NCBI GenBank assembly: GCA_022826125.1
Contig: JAJDVM010000222.1
Coordinates: 1-57,346 of the forward strand
DNA from: Defluviicoccus sp.
GTDB lineage: Bacteria > Pseudomonadota > Alphaproteobacteria > MPNO01
DNA length: 57,346 nucleotides
Direction of reading: 5' to 3'
The notes below the pieces were generated by a model, which worked only from the letters and a program-made list of their open reading frames with translations, did no database searches and was not told where the DNA came from. A program made the position numbers and the translations under genes. This document shows, one piece after another, positions 6,182 to 14,941 of the stretch. Each line of letters opens with the position of its first letter. Position 1 is the stretch's first letter.

Positions 6182-9020
6182 CGGCCCTCGCGCCGGTTGC
6201 CCGTTTCCGGTCGTTTCCGCTCGTCTGCGCCAGGTCCAGCGTCGACGGCAGTCGCGCCGTAAACGTACTGCCCACCCCCGGCTCGCTGATCACCTCCATG
6301 TCTCCGCCCATCATGCGGCAGAGTCGGCGGCTGATGGGGAGGCCGAGCCCGGTGCCGCCGTATTTTCGGGTGGTCGAGCTGTCGGCCTGGGCGAACTCTT
6401 CGAACACCCTGGCCTGTTGCTCCAGCGTCATGCCGATGCCGGTATCCGAGACCGCGAATTCGACCCAGTCCTTGTCGCGGACCCTCCGCCGTTCGACGGT
6501 CAAGCCGACCTCGCCGTCCTCGGTGAACTTGCAGGCGTTGCTCAGCAGGTTGAGGACGATTTGCCGCACCCGTGTCGCGTCCCCATGCATCGCGCCGAAG
6601 TCCTTGGGATGACGAACCGCCAGCCGGTTGCCCTTCTCCCTGGCGAGCGGCTGCGCCGTCGTCGCCAGCTCTCCCATCAGCCCGGCGATGTCGATCGCCT
6701 CGATATGGAACTCGACTCTCCCCGCCTCGATCTTGGAAAGATCGAGAACCTCGTCGATCAGGTGCAGGAGGTGCCTGCCCGCGCGGGAGATCCGTTCCAG
6801 GGGCTCGATATAGTCGTCCTGGCCGTCGTCCTGCGCGTCCTCCTCCAGCAATTCGGTGATGCCGATGATGGCGTTCAGGGGCGTGCGCAGCTCGTGGCTC
6901 ATATTGGCGAGGAACTGGCTCTTGGTCCGGCTGGCCTCCATCGCCTGGTCGCGTGCGACCGTCAACCGGTCGACCAGGTCGGCGAGTTCGGCCTCGCGTT
7001 TTTTGGCGTCGGTGATATCGGTGTAGATGCCGACGACGCTGGCGTCGGGGGACAGCCTCTCGTCGATTCTGACCCAGACGCCGTTGTTGAAGCGCATTTC
7101 CACGGCGTTCATCGGGTAGTCCCGCCACTCGGCCAGGAATTCCTCGGTGGTGCCCCCGCTGTCCGGGAACATGCCGCGTTCGAAGGCGGCTCTGTGGATC
7201 GTCTCGCGATCGGCGCCCGGCACCAGGAGCGCGGCCACCTCCTCGCCGACCGCGTCGCGGTAGTATCGCTCGTAGTTGCTGTTGCATATGACGAGGCGGT
7301 CCTCCCCGTCGAAGACGACGAAACCCTCGGAGATCGCCTCGATCGCCTCGGTGAGCTGGGCGCGCGCTTGCAACGCCTCGTCGCGGGTCTTGCCGAGCTC
7401 CTCGACAAGCTCGCTGAGCCGTTGCTCGCGCCGCTTCATCTCGGTGATGTCGAAATAGGTCAGCATACGGCCGCCGTTCGGCAGCGCGATGCATTGGTAT
7501 TGCAGGACCATGCCGTCGGCGCGGGTCCACTCGAAAGGCGGGATGGCGCCCGCGCGGACGGCCTCGACGCGGCTCCCGAGATAATCGTCCCACTCGTCGT
7601 CGGGAACGCCGTAGATCCCGGTATGCCGGTTGTAACCGATCATTTCGGTCAGGGTCGGACGACCGTCGAAGAAATCGTCGGCAAAGCTCCACATGTCGCG
7701 GAAGGCGCGATTGGCGATCCGTGCCCTGAGGTCGGATCCCATGAAGCAGATTCCGTACTCGATGGTATCGAGCACGGCGTTGAGCTCCGCCTCGCGTTGC
7801 TTGACCTCCGTGATGTCGACATAGATCGAGACCGTACCGCCGTCCTGCGTGCGGCGCTCGGTACTTTGCAGCCAGACCCCGCTGGACAGATGGAATTCGA
7901 CGGGTGCCGCCGCGTCGTCCCGCCTTTCGCGTCGCTGTTTCAGATGGAGGTCGACGTGGAGCGTCGCGCCGGGGAACAATCCGCGCTCGAACAACGTGCG
8001 GAGGATCTCCTCGTACGATGCGCCCGGCACCAGCCGCTCCGCGGCCTCCTCGCCCGCCGCGTCGGCGTAGTAGCGCCGGTAGGTTTCGTTGCACAGAACC
8101 AGGCGATCGTCGGCGTCGAACAGCACGAAGCCTTCGGAGATGGTCTCGATCGCCTCGCTGAGCTGTCTCTGCGCCTGTTCCAGCTCTTCGGCCAGATGTT
8201 TCTCTTCCGTGGCATCGCCCATCGACCCCATCAGATGATGGGCCCGCCCCGTCTCGTCGCGCCGCGCGAGGCCGTGTTGGCGCAGCCAGCGCCAGACCCC
8301 ATCGCCGCCGCGCCAGCGGTACTCGAATTGGAAGCGGTCGGTGAGCCCTTTGAAGTGTGCGGTGAGCGCGTCGAGGAATCCCGTCCGATCGTCGGGATGG
8401 ATGCGGGCGAACCAGTCCTCTCCGGTCCGGAGTTGTCGCTCTTCGGACCCCAGCGCCTTGTAGAAGCCCGGCGAGCAGGTAACGGTGTCGTTGGCGATGT
8501 CCCAGTTGTAGACGCCTTCTCCGAACGCCTCGACGGCGAACGCATAGCGCGCTTCGCTCTCGCGAAAGGCCGACTCCGCCTCGGCACGACGTTCTTCGTT
8601 CGACTCGAGCGCGCGTTCGGTTCGCCGCGTATCCGTCACGTCGCGGCAGGTCATGAGCAGGCCGCCGTCCGGGATCGGATCGTACCGGAAGAGGATGCGT
8701 TCCCCGTCCGGCATGTCGCGCTCGAACCGGGAGCTTCGATGGGCGCTCGCCGCGATCTGCTCCTCGACGTCTGCCGGTCCGCGATCGCCGAGCGCCGCGC
8801 CGTGCCGGAGCAACGCCTCCAGCGGCGTCCCCGGCCGGCAAAGATCGTCGGGCAACCCGGCAAGCGTGCAAAACCGTTCGTTTCGCGCGACCAGCGTCAG
8901 ATCGCGGTCGAAGATGCCGAACCCGTCCTCGAGCAGATCGAGCGCCGAGTGCAGCAGGGCGTCGGGGTCCCGCGGCGGCGAGTCGATCCGGGTTCGTTCA
9001 ACGACCGCCTTCTCCGCCAT
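6174..9020 (-). CDS. Multi-PAS sensor histidine kinase
   Basis: A 948-residue kinase taking ATG 9018-9020 as the start ([11 protein letters not shown]). The upstream in-frame extension to 9269 covers the intergenic repeat and is unlikely. There are about five PAS/PAC segments, each ending in a DVT/DITE-type PAC motif; two of them share the wording [34 protein letters not shown] and look like an internal duplication. The catalytic core follows: HisKA with His709 ([10 protein letters not shown]), N box near Asn828, G1 DTGIGM at 859-864 and G2 GGTGLGL at 888-894. No transmembrane helix is apparent, so it is probably cytoplasmic. No receiver domain is fused; the two receivers are separate genes downstream. 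PAS content suggests redox, ligand or light sensing, ligand unknown. Confidence 0.9.
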   Translation of the reverse strand: MAEKAVVERTRIDSPPRDPDALLHSALDLLEDGFGIFDRDLTLVARNERFCTLAGLPDDLCRPGTPLEALLRHGAALGDRGPADVEEQIAASAHRSSRFERDMPDGERILFRYDPIPDGGLLMTCRDVTDTRRTERALESNEERRAEAESAFRESEARYAFAVEAFGEGVYNWDIANDTVTCSPGFYKALGSEERQLRTGEDWFARIHPDDRTGFLDALTAHFKGLTDRFQFEYRWRGGDGVWRWLRQHGLARRDETGRAHHLMGSMGDATEEKHLAEELEQAQRQLSEAIETISEGFVLFDADDRLVLCNETYRRYYADAAGEEAAERLVPGASYEEILRTLFERGLFPGATLHVDLHLKQRRERRDDAAAPVEFHLSSGVWLQSTERRTQDGGTVSIYVDITEVKQREAELNAVLDTIEYGICFMGSDLRARIANRAFRDMWSFADDFFDGRPTLTEMIGYNRHTGIYGVPDDEWDDYLGSRVEAVRAGAIPPFEWTRADGMVLQYQCIALPNGGRMLTYFDITEMKRREQRLSELVEELGKTRDEALQARAQLTEAIEAISEGFVVFDGEDRLVICNSNYERYYRDAVGEEVAALLVPGADRETIHRAAFERGMFPDSGGTTEEFLAEWRDYPMNAVEMRFNNGVWVRIDERLSPDASVVGIYTDITDAKKREAELADLVDRLTVARDQAMEASRTKSQFLANMSHELRTPLNAIIGITELLEEDAQDDGQDDYIEPLERISRAGRHLLHLIDEVLDLSKIEAGRVEFHIEAIDIAGLMGELATTAQPLAREKGNRLAVRHPKDFGAMHGDATRVRQIVLNLLSNACKFTEDGEVGLTVERRRVRDKDWVEFAVSDTGIGMTLEQQARVFEEFAQADSSTTRKYGGTGLGLPISRRLCRMMGGDMEVISEPGVGSTFTARLPSTLDLAQTSGNDRKRATGARADD

Positions 9021-9089
9021 GGTTCGACCCTGCCCTCGTCCCGGTGTGCGTCGATGCGCCATGCTATCCAGCGCGCCCGCCGGTTTCCA

Positions 9090-9112
9090 CCCGGCCCGCT
9101 CCCCGGGCCGGG
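9090..9112. repeat. GC-rich inverted repeat in the kinase/cupin divergent gap
   Basis: A perfect 8-bp stem, CCCGGCCC (9090-9097) and GGGCCGGG (9105-9112), with a 7-nt loop, lies between divergent genes. It has no T tract, so it is more likely an operator or mRNA leader hairpin than a terminator. Confidence 0.45.
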
Positions 9113-9157
9113 CCTCCGCGCGATCCCGAAGCGGCGGGTGGCGTCGCGGTTGCGGTC

Positions 9158-9190
9158 TGGCACCCCGATGCCCGAGCCCGTAAGCTTGCC
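9158..9190 (+). repeat. 33-bp direct repeat, copy B
   Basis: The second copy of the element at 3028-3060, 30 of 33 bases identical and in the same orientation, 38 bp upstream of the cupin gene. The interval between copies (about 6.1 kb) contains only the SulP transporter, two receivers and the histidine kinase. It could be a shared regulator-binding site, a dispersed genomic repeat, or the footprint of an insertion. Confidence 0.75.
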
Positions 9191-9228
9191 CGCGCGGGCG
9201 TCGCGGTGAGGCGCGATTTCCGCCCCCG

Positions 9229-10227
9229 ATGGAGATATCGCCGGCCGTGCCCCGCCCCTTGCAGCGCACCGAGGACCCCGAAGCCGCGTTTCACGCGCGG
9301 ATCGGCGCGGAGAATCTGGGCGCGCTCTGGGTCGGGCGGAGGGGCGTCGATCTCACCCGTCCGGGCACGCCGGCGGTGCCCACCCTCTGGCGCTTCGAGG
9401 ACGTGCGGCCCCGGCTGCTGGAAGCCGGCCGCCTGATCGGCGCAGAGAACGCCTTCCGCCGCGTGCTGGTCCTCCGGAACCCCGGCTTCGGCGGCGCGAT
9501 GCGGGCGACGCAGACCCTCTATGCCGGCATCCAGATCGTTCTCCCCGGTGAGATCGCGCCCTGCCACCGGCACAGCCAGACCGCGATCCGCTTCGTGATC
9601 GAAGGAACCGGCGCGCTGACCACCGTCGACGGCGCGGCGACGGCGATGGCGCCCGGCGACATGGTGGTTACCCCGCAATGGACCTGGCACGACCACCGCA
9701 ACGAGGGCGAAGAGCCGGCGATCTGGCTCGATATCCTCGATACGCCGCTGATCGACGCGCTGGATACCGTGTTCCGCGAAACGCACCGCGAGACCCTTCA
9801 GCCGCTCACCCGCGCGGAAGAGGACGTGCGACCGGCATTGAACCGCCGCGCCGCGCCCGCCCGCGCCGCTCTGGACCGTCTCGCGCGGGAGACCGCGCCC
9901 GACCCGTGCCTCGGCTGGCGGTATCGCTACGACGATCCGGGCCCCACCATGGCGGCGTTCCTGCACCGCCTGCCGCGCGGATTCGACGGCGCGCCCCGGC
10001 GCGCGAGCGACGGCGGGGTCTATTGCGTCGTAGAAGGGGCGGGCGCGACCGAGACCGAAGGCGGCACCCTGGAATGGGCCGCGAAGGACGTCTTCGTCGT
10101 GCCCGGCTGGTGCCGCCACCGGCACGTGGCCGATGACGGGGCCGTTCTTTTCCGCGTCAGCGATCTCGCGCTGCAGGAACGGCTCGGCCTGTGGCGCGAG
10201 CAACGTGTGGAAGGAGAGGTTCGATGA
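9229..10227 (+). CDS. Gentisate 1,2-dioxygenase-like bicupin
   Basis: A 332-residue two-cupin protein. The first cupin carries [17 protein letters not shown] with His113 and His115 and, further on, WTWHDH with His154/His156, matching the Fe(II) site of gentisate and 1-hydroxy-2-naphthoate dioxygenases. The second cupin ([21 protein letters not shown]) is present. The enzyme would open a 2,5-dihydroxybenzoate-type ring. The gene leads a tight operon: its TGA overlaps the next ATG by 4 nt, and the monooxygenase follows. The ATG at 9229 is the first good start after the 33-bp repeat. The exact substrate is not proven. Confidence 0.85.
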   Translation: MEISPAVPRPLQRTEDPEAAFHARIGAENLGALWVGRRGVDLTRPGTPAVPTLWRFEDVRPRLLEAGRLIGAENAFRRVLVLRNPGFGGAMRATQTLYAGIQIVLPGEIAPCHRHSQTAIRFVIEGTGALTTVDGAATAMAPGDMVVTPQWTWHDHRNEGEEPAIWLDILDTPLIDALDTVFRETHRETLQPLTRAEEDVRPALNRRAAPARAALDRLARETAPDPCLGWRYRYDDPGPTMAAFLHRLPRGFDGAPRRASDGGVYCVVEGAGATETEGGTLEWAAKDVFVVPGWCRHRHVADDGAVLFRVSDLALQERLGLWREQRVEGEVR

Positions 10228-10709
10228 ACGGAGCGGAAAGGCGGGCCTTCGTCCGCGGGCACCGGACGGCGGTGTTCGGCTATGCGCGCAAGGCGGACGG
10301 GCCGTCGATGTCGGTCTGCTACTACGTCATGGACGGCGACGACATCCTGGTATCGACCATGATCCGCCGCGCCAAGGCGAAGGCGGTCAAGCGCGACCCC
10401 AAGGTCTCGCTCTGCATCCTCGACGAGAACTGGCCGCCGACCTACCTGTTGGTCTACGGCAACGCGGCGATCGAGGAGGAGGGGGGAGACGATCTGCTGA
10501 TCCGGATCTGCGAGCTGATGGCGGAGCAACCGATGCCCGAGGCCGAACGGGTGGACCTTCGCAAGATGGCGGCCGATGAGGGCCGCGTGGTGGTCCGCAT
10601 CGAGCCGTACGCGACGTTCGAGACCCCGCCGCGCCACGTCTACAACCCGGACGACGTGAAGACCCTGACGCACGGCTACGGCGCCACCCTGCCCTGGGAC
10701 GCGGCGTAG
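10224..10709 (+). CDS. Pyridoxamine 5'-phosphate oxidase (PPOX)-fold protein
   Basis: A 161-residue split-barrel flavin-binding-type protein (MSVCYYVMDGDDILVSTMIRRAKAKAVKRDPKVSLCILDE), typical of the PPOX/F420-dependent reductase superfamily. An AGGAGAGG-like ribosome site precedes the ATG, which overlaps the cupin stop (ATGA). The 5-bp gap to the flavin monooxygenase suggests cotranscription. It may supply reduced flavin to that monooxygenase, because two-component group D oxygenases need a reductase and reductases of the HpaC type share the split-barrel fold. That role is inference; the family call is solid. Confidence 0.8.
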   Translation: MNGAERRAFVRGHRTAVFGYARKADGPSMSVCYYVMDGDDILVSTMIRRAKAKAVKRDPKVSLCILDENWPPTYLLVYGNAAIEEEGGDDLLIRICELMAEQPMPEAERVDLRKMAADEGRVVVRIEPYATFETPPRHVYNPDDVKTLTHGYGATLPWDAA

Positions 10710-10714
10710 GGACG

Positions 10715-11902
10715 ATGGCCATGGTGCAGGCGGAAGAGCTCGTGGCCCGCGCCCGGGCGATGGTGCCGACGCTCCGCGAGCGCCAGGACCGCACCGAGGC
10801 CGACCGGCGGGTCTCCGACGAGATTTTCGGTCAGATGATCGACGCCGATCTCTACCGCCTGCTGCTGCCCAGGCGGTTCGGCGGCTTCGAGCACGGGCTC
10901 GACACCTATGTCGACGTCGCGTTCGAGATCGCCCGGGGCTGCGGCTCGACGGGATGGGTCTATTCGGTGACCGCCAAGTACCACCTCTTCCTCGGCATGT
11001 TCGGCAAGGAGGCCCAGGACGAGGTCTGGGGGGACGATCCGAACGCGGTCCTCGTCGTCTCCATAGCCCCCGCCGGCACCGCGGTGCCGGTCGAGGGCGG
11101 CTACCGGTTGTCCGGCCGCTGGATGTACTGCTCCGGCATCGACAACAGCGCCTGGACCGTCGTCGCCACCACCGTTCCCGACCCCGACGGCGGCGAGGGC
11201 ATCAAGGGCTATGCGCTGGCGCCGACGTCGGATTTCGGGATCGAGGACAACTGGTCGGTCGTCGGCCTCGCCGGCACCGGGTCGAAGACGGCCTACAGCG
11301 ACGATCTTTTCGTGCCCGCGCACCGCTTCCTGCCGCTCGCCGATACCATGTCCGGCGATCCGCCGGGCGCGGCGGTCAATCCCGGGCCGATGTTCCGGAT
11401 TCCCCTGTTCTCGATGATCTCGATCAGCCTGTGCGCGCCAATCCTAGGCATGGCTCAGGGCGCCTACGAGGAGTTCGTGGACGCGACGCGCAACCGCGTG
11501 ACCCGCGGCGCCGCCCTGTCGCAGCCGGTGCCGATGGCCTCGCTCCCCAACATCCACATGAAGGTCGGCGAGGCCGCCGCCTCGATCGACGCCGCCAGGC
11601 TGCTGGTCGACCGCGACTGCAAGGCGCTGATGCGGACGGTGTCCGCCGGGGACGAGCTCACCGTCGAGGCGCGCGCCCGCAACAAGCGCAACCTTGCCTT
11701 CGCCGCCCGCCTGTCGACCCGCGCGGCGGACCTGATGTTCGAGGCCGGCGGCGGCGGCGGGCTGTTCACCGCGTCGCGGATGCAGCGCTACTGGCGCGAC
11801 ATCCACGCAGCCGCCATGCATATCAGCATGAACTTCGACGCGGTATCCGCGCTCTACGGCCGGATCGCCCTCGGCCTGCCGCCCGGCCCGGCGCAGTTCT
11901 GA
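10715..11902 (+). CDS. Acyl-CoA dehydrogenase-fold flavin-dependent monooxygenase (group D, HpaH/HsaA-like)
   Basis: A 395-residue protein with acyl-CoA dehydrogenase-like N-terminal, middle and C-terminal type-2 domains. Diagnostic stretches are LLLPRRFGGFEHGLDTYVDVAFEIARGCGSTGWVYSV, GYRLSGRWMYCSGIDNSAW and GTGSKTAYSDDLFVP. The glutamate base of true acyl-CoA dehydrogenases is not evident. These enzymes hydroxylate phenolic substrates (p-hydroxyphenylacetate, steroid phenols) with FMNH2 or FADH2 from a separate reductase. Encoded directly after the PPOX gene and a ring-cleavage cupin, it plausibly prepares the phenol that the cupin opens. ATG 10715 or 10721 could be the start. Confidence 0.82.
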   Translation: MAMVQAEELVARARAMVPTLRERQDRTEADRRVSDEIFGQMIDADLYRLLLPRRFGGFEHGLDTYVDVAFEIARGCGSTGWVYSVTAKYHLFLGMFGKEAQDEVWGDDPNAVLVVSIAPAGTAVPVEGGYRLSGRWMYCSGIDNSAWTVVATTVPDPDGGEGIKGYALAPTSDFGIEDNWSVVGLAGTGSKTAYSDDLFVPAHRFLPLADTMSGDPPGAAVNPGPMFRIPLFSMISISLCAPILGMAQGAYEEFVDATRNRVTRGAALSQPVPMASLPNIHMKVGEAAASIDAARLLVDRDCKALMRTVSAGDELTVEARARNKRNLAFAARLSTRAADLMFEAGGGGGLFTASRMQRYWRDIHAAAMHISMNFDAVSALYGRIALGLPPGPAQF

Positions 11903-11970
11903 AAGTCGGGCGGCCGCCCGCTTCGAGCGCTCCCGCATTTCGCGATTCCGCGGCCGGCGGGAAGCCCGGT

Positions 11971-13143
11971 CTACTCGTATGGCAGCCCGACATATTGCTC
12001 GGCCAGCGTCGCCATCGCGTTCTCCGAACGGGCGACATAGTCGAGCTCGTCCTCGCGGGTTCGCTGGTCGAACGGGTTGTCGTCGGGGAACAGATGCAGC
12101 AGCCGCGTCAGGTACCAGGACAGTCGGGCCGCGCCCCAGACCCGGCGGAGGGCGGTGTCGGAATAGCTGTCGAGATACGTGTCGTCATGCTGCTTGTAAT
12201 GCCGGATCAGCCCGCGCGACAGGTAGTAGACATCCGAGAAGGCGAGGTTGAGGCCCTTGGCGCCGGTCGGCGGCACGATGTGGGCGGCGTCGCCCGCCAG
12301 GAACAGCCTGCCGTAACGCATCGGCTCGGCGACGAAGCTCCTGAGCGGGGCGATCGACTTTTCGATCGTGGGGCCGGTCTCCATGGCGTCCGCTATGTCT
12401 CCCGGGAAGCGCGCCTTGAGCTCCTGCCAGAACAGATCGTCGGGCCATTCCTCGACGTCGTGGTCGAGAGGACACTGGATGTAGTAGCGGCTCAGCCGTT
12501 CGCTGCGCTGGGAGGCCAGGGCGAAACCGCGCTCGCTATTGGCGTAGACGATGTCCGGAAGGGGACGGGTCTCCGACATGACGCCGAGCCAGCCGAAGGG
12601 ATAGCTCTTGTTGTAGGTCTTCAGCACCGATCGCGGGATGCAGCGCCGGCTGACCCCGTGAAACCCGTCGCAGCCGATCACATAGTCGCAATCGATCTGT
12701 TCGGTGTCGCGGTTCTTGTCGAACGTGACGAAGGGGGCGTCCGTCGTAAGGTCGTGAAGCGCGACATTGGCCGCCTCGTCGACGACGATCCCGTCCGCCG
12801 CGTCGCGGGCCGAATAGAGATCCTCGGTGATCGCGGTCTGGCCGTAGGCCAGCATCTGCTTGCCGGTATATTTGGCGGTATCGATCAGGATTTTCCGCTC
12901 GCCTTTCCAGACGATATAGGCGCCGTCATGGGGATGGCCCTCCTCGTCCATCCGCTTGCCCAGCCCGACATCCCGCAGCAGCGCGACGGACCCGGCTTCC
13001 AGGACGCCGGCGCGAATGCGCCGCAGCACGTGCGCGCGCGAATGTTTTTCGAGCACGATGCTGTGGATGCCCTCGAGATGGAGAATATGCGACAGCATCA
13101 GCCCCGCCGGGCCGCCGCCGATGATGGCTATCTGTGTCCGCAT
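11971..13143 (-). CDS. pobA: 4-Hydroxybenzoate 3-monooxygenase
   Basis: A 390-residue class A flavoprotein of normal PobA length. It has the FAD GGGPAGL motif at 9-15, the RRIRAGVLE signature at 41-49 that marks PobA, DYVIGCDGFHGVSR, and the second FAD motif GDAAHIVPPTGAKGLN. It converts 4-hydroxybenzoate to protocatechuate with NAD(P)H and O2. Its product is the substrate of LigAB encoded at 35390-36494. A promoter candidate lies in the 117-bp gap behind it (13188-13217). It is convergent with the group D monooxygenase gene. Confidence 0.95.
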   Translation of the reverse strand: MRTQIAIIGGGPAGLMLSHILHLEGIHSIVLEKHSRAHVLRRIRAGVLEAGSVALLRDVGLGKRMDEEGHPHDGAYIVWKGERKILIDTAKYTGKQMLAYGQTAITEDLYSARDAADGIVVDEAANVALHDLTTDAPFVTFDKNRDTEQIDCDYVIGCDGFHGVSRRCIPRSVLKTYNKSYPFGWLGVMSETRPLPDIVYANSERGFALASQRSERLSRYYIQCPLDHDVEEWPDDLFWQELKARFPGDIADAMETGPTIEKSIAPLRSFVAEPMRYGRLFLAGDAAHIVPPTGAKGLNLAFSDVYYLSRGLIRHYKQHDDTYLDSYSDTALRRVWGAARLSWYLTRLLHLFPDDNPFDQRTREDELDYVARSENAMATLAEQYVGLPYE

Positions 13144-13187
13144 CCCCGATCCCGCAAACGTCCCGTCCCGCCGGTCGCCTGTGTCAG

Positions 13188-13217
13188 CTTATGGGTCGCG
13201 TTCGAGCATGCCGTCAA
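13188..13217 (-). promoter_or_regulatory. Promoter candidate for pobA
   Basis: On the minus strand, -35 TTGACG (complement of 13212-13217) is followed after 18 bp by CATAAG (complement of 13188-13193). Transcription would start near 13181 with a leader of about 38 nt before the pobA ATG. A neighbouring PobR-type regulator gene is not seen. Confidence 0.45.
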
Positions 13218-13260
13218 GAACCTCCGCTTCGACCGCGGTTCATTCCAGGACGGACAGGCT

Positions 13261-14871
13261 CTAATCGAACACCGTATCGTCGTAATGCGTCGGGTCTACG
13301 AAGGCCTCGATGACGCGCGGTCCGTCCGCCGCGAGCGCGTCGGCGAGCGCGTCGGCGAGCGCCTTGGGGGTGCGGACGCCCGTGGCCGGCACCCCGAAAT
13401 AATGCTCCGGCGTCGATCCCTCGTCCGGTCCCGAGGCGGTGCCGAGCGCGGTCCCGACATAGGCGTATTGGCGGCGCATCTGCTTGACCTTGATCAGGCC
13501 GAGCCAGCCGTCGTTGAGCACCACCACCGGGAGGGCGAGCCCCATCCGCCTCGCCGTCGCGAGCTCGCCGCAGGTCATCTGGAAGCAGCCGTCGCCGATC
13601 AGGCAGACCGCCGGGCGGCCGGGCTCGGCGATCCTGGCGGCGATGACGGCGGGCAGGCCGAACCCCATCGACGACCATCCGTTGGTGATCAGGAAGCTCC
13701 GCGGCCGGTGCGCCGTCCACTGGCTCGCGATCTGGTGGGTGTGGGCGCCCACGTCGAAGGCGAGGATGCCGTCGGTCGGCAGCGCGCCGCGGACGACGTC
13801 GATCGCCCGGTGCGGGGTAAATCCGGGCGCGTCGGGCCGCAGCGAGGCCTGGAACGCCTCCCGGTGGGCAGCGATTTCGGCCTCCGTCCACGCGTTCGCG
13901 GCGGGCGCCGCCCGGTTTAGATCGTTTAGAGCCGTATCCAGATCGCCTATCGTCTGGTGCACGATGTCGACCGACCCGTCGGTATCCGCCGGCTCGATGT
14001 CGACATGAACCAGCGGCGTGTCCCGGATCCACGCCTCGTATTCCACCTCGATCGGGTCGTAGCCGAGCCCGACGACGAGGTCCGCGCCGGCGAGGAAGCG
14101 CCGCTGGATCTGGCGGCAGCCCCGCTCGATACAGCCGATGGAGAGCGGGTGATCCTCGTCGATCGTTCCCTTGGCCATCGTCGTCGTCGCGAAGGGGAGG
14201 TCGTGCCGCTCGACGACGGCGCGCAGCAGGCCGGGCTCTCGCAGCCGCATCGCGGTGGCGCCGATCACCGCCACGGGGCGCCTCGCCCCGGCGATCCGCG
14301 CGGCCGCTTCCGCCGCCGAGCCCGTCGCCGGCGCGTCCGGAGCGGAAACGTCGTCCAGCGCCGGCACCCCTTCCTCCGCCGGGGCGAGGGCGACGTCCTC
14401 CGGCAGGTCCAGATGTACCGGACCCAGAGGCTCGGTCAGCGCGATCCGGATCGCCGCCGCCACGGTCTCGCCGATCCGACCCGGGCGCAGCGCGAAGCTC
14501 GCCTTGGTGATCGGCCGGAACAGCGTGTGGTGGTCGATCAGCATCTGGATCCGCCGGCCGAGCTGGTCGCGGTTGAGGTTGCAAGTGATCGCGATCATCG
14601 GCGAGCGGTCGAGGAAGGCATCGCCCACGCCGGTGGCGAGATTGGTCGCGCCCGGCCCGAGCGTCGCGATGCCCAGGCCCGGCCGGCCGGTCTGGCGGCC
14701 CATCACGTCGGCCGCGAACCCGGCCGAGCCCTCGTGCGCGGTGAGCACGAATTCGATGCCGCCCTTGCGCATCGCCTCGATCAGCGGCAGCACGTTTCCG
14801 CTCGGGATGCCGAAGCCGTGGCCGATGCCGGCTTGCTTCAGGGTGGCGACGATCAGGTCGGCGTTGTTCAT
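13261..14871 (-). CDS. TPP-dependent acetolactate synthase-like enzyme
   Basis: A 536-residue full-length TPP enzyme. The PYR domain has FGIPSGN and the activating Glu47 (TAHEGSAGF), a central Rossmann-like domain is present, and the PP domain carries the Mg/TPP motif from GDG (426-428) to Asn453 (VVVLNDG). The reaction may be a ThDP-dependent decarboxylation or carboligation of a 2-oxo acid; the substrate is unknown. ATG 14869-14871 is chosen; a GTG 45 nt upstream would place the N-terminus across the inverted repeat in the divergent promoter region. The gene faces away from the MetE-like gene and is followed after 117 bp by pobA on the same strand. Confidence 0.85.
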   Translation of the reverse strand: MNNADLIVATLKQAGIGHGFGIPSGNVLPLIEAMRKGGIEFVLTAHEGSAGFAADVMGRQTGRPGLGIATLGPGATNLATGVGDAFLDRSPMIAITCNLNRDQLGRRIQMLIDHHTLFRPITKASFALRPGRIGETVAAAIRIALTEPLGPVHLDLPEDVALAPAEEGVPALDDVSAPDAPATGSAAEAAARIAGARRPVAVIGATAMRLREPGLLRAVVERHDLPFATTTMAKGTIDEDHPLSIGCIERGCRQIQRRFLAGADLVVGLGYDPIEVEYEAWIRDTPLVHVDIEPADTDGSVDIVHQTIGDLDTALNDLNRAAPAANAWTEAEIAAHREAFQASLRPDAPGFTPHRAIDVVRGALPTDGILAFDVGAHTHQIASQWTAHRPRSFLITNGWSSMGFGLPAVIAARIAEPGRPAVCLIGDGCFQMTCGELATARRMGLALPVVVLNDGWLGLIKVKQMRRQYAYVGTALGTASGPDEGSTPEHYFGVPATGVRTPKALADALADALAADGPRVIEAFVDPTHYDDTVFD

Positions 14872-14875
14872 GCCC

Positions 14876-14913
14876 CGGACCTTGGCCGAGCCGGCGATGT
14901 CTGGCAAGGTCCG
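14876..14913. promoter_or_regulatory. Operator-like 9-bp inverted repeat in a divergent promoter region
   Basis: Perfect arms CGGACCTTG (14876-14884) and CAAGGTCCG (14905-14913) are separated by 20 bp. They fill most of the 70-bp gap between the divergent TPP enzyme and MetE-like genes. Two half-sites at this spacing suit a dimeric regulator controlling both directions. The proximal arm's AAGG, on the minus strand, also falls where the TPP gene ribosome site would be. Confidence 0.55.
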
Positions 14914-14941
14914 CACCCCTGCGGAAACGAGAGCGCGCGCG

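Noticed and set aside
3028-9190. The pair of 33-bp repeats as insertion-sequence ends
   Set aside because: They are direct rather than inverted, no transposase lies between them, and the enclosed genes are intact with ordinary functions.
6144-9209. A 1021-codon plus-strand frame across the kinase
   Set aside because: Reverse-strand shadow of the histidine kinase, rich in Arg/Gly/Pro with no recognisable domain.
9021-9269. N-terminal extension of the histidine kinase to an ATG at 9269
   Set aside because: It would translate the intergenic hairpin and the 33-bp repeat into an arginine/proline-rich tail; the ATG at 9018-9020 gives a normal kinase start.
11907-11920. Palindrome CGGGCGGCCGCCCG as terminator between the monooxygenase and pobA
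   Set aside because: It has almost no loop and no T tract; too weak to annotate although its place between convergent genes is suggestive.
14171-14941. Long open frame fused to the MetE-like protein
   Set aside because: This part is antisense to the TPP gene, low in family-like sequence, and high GC makes such shadow frames common.
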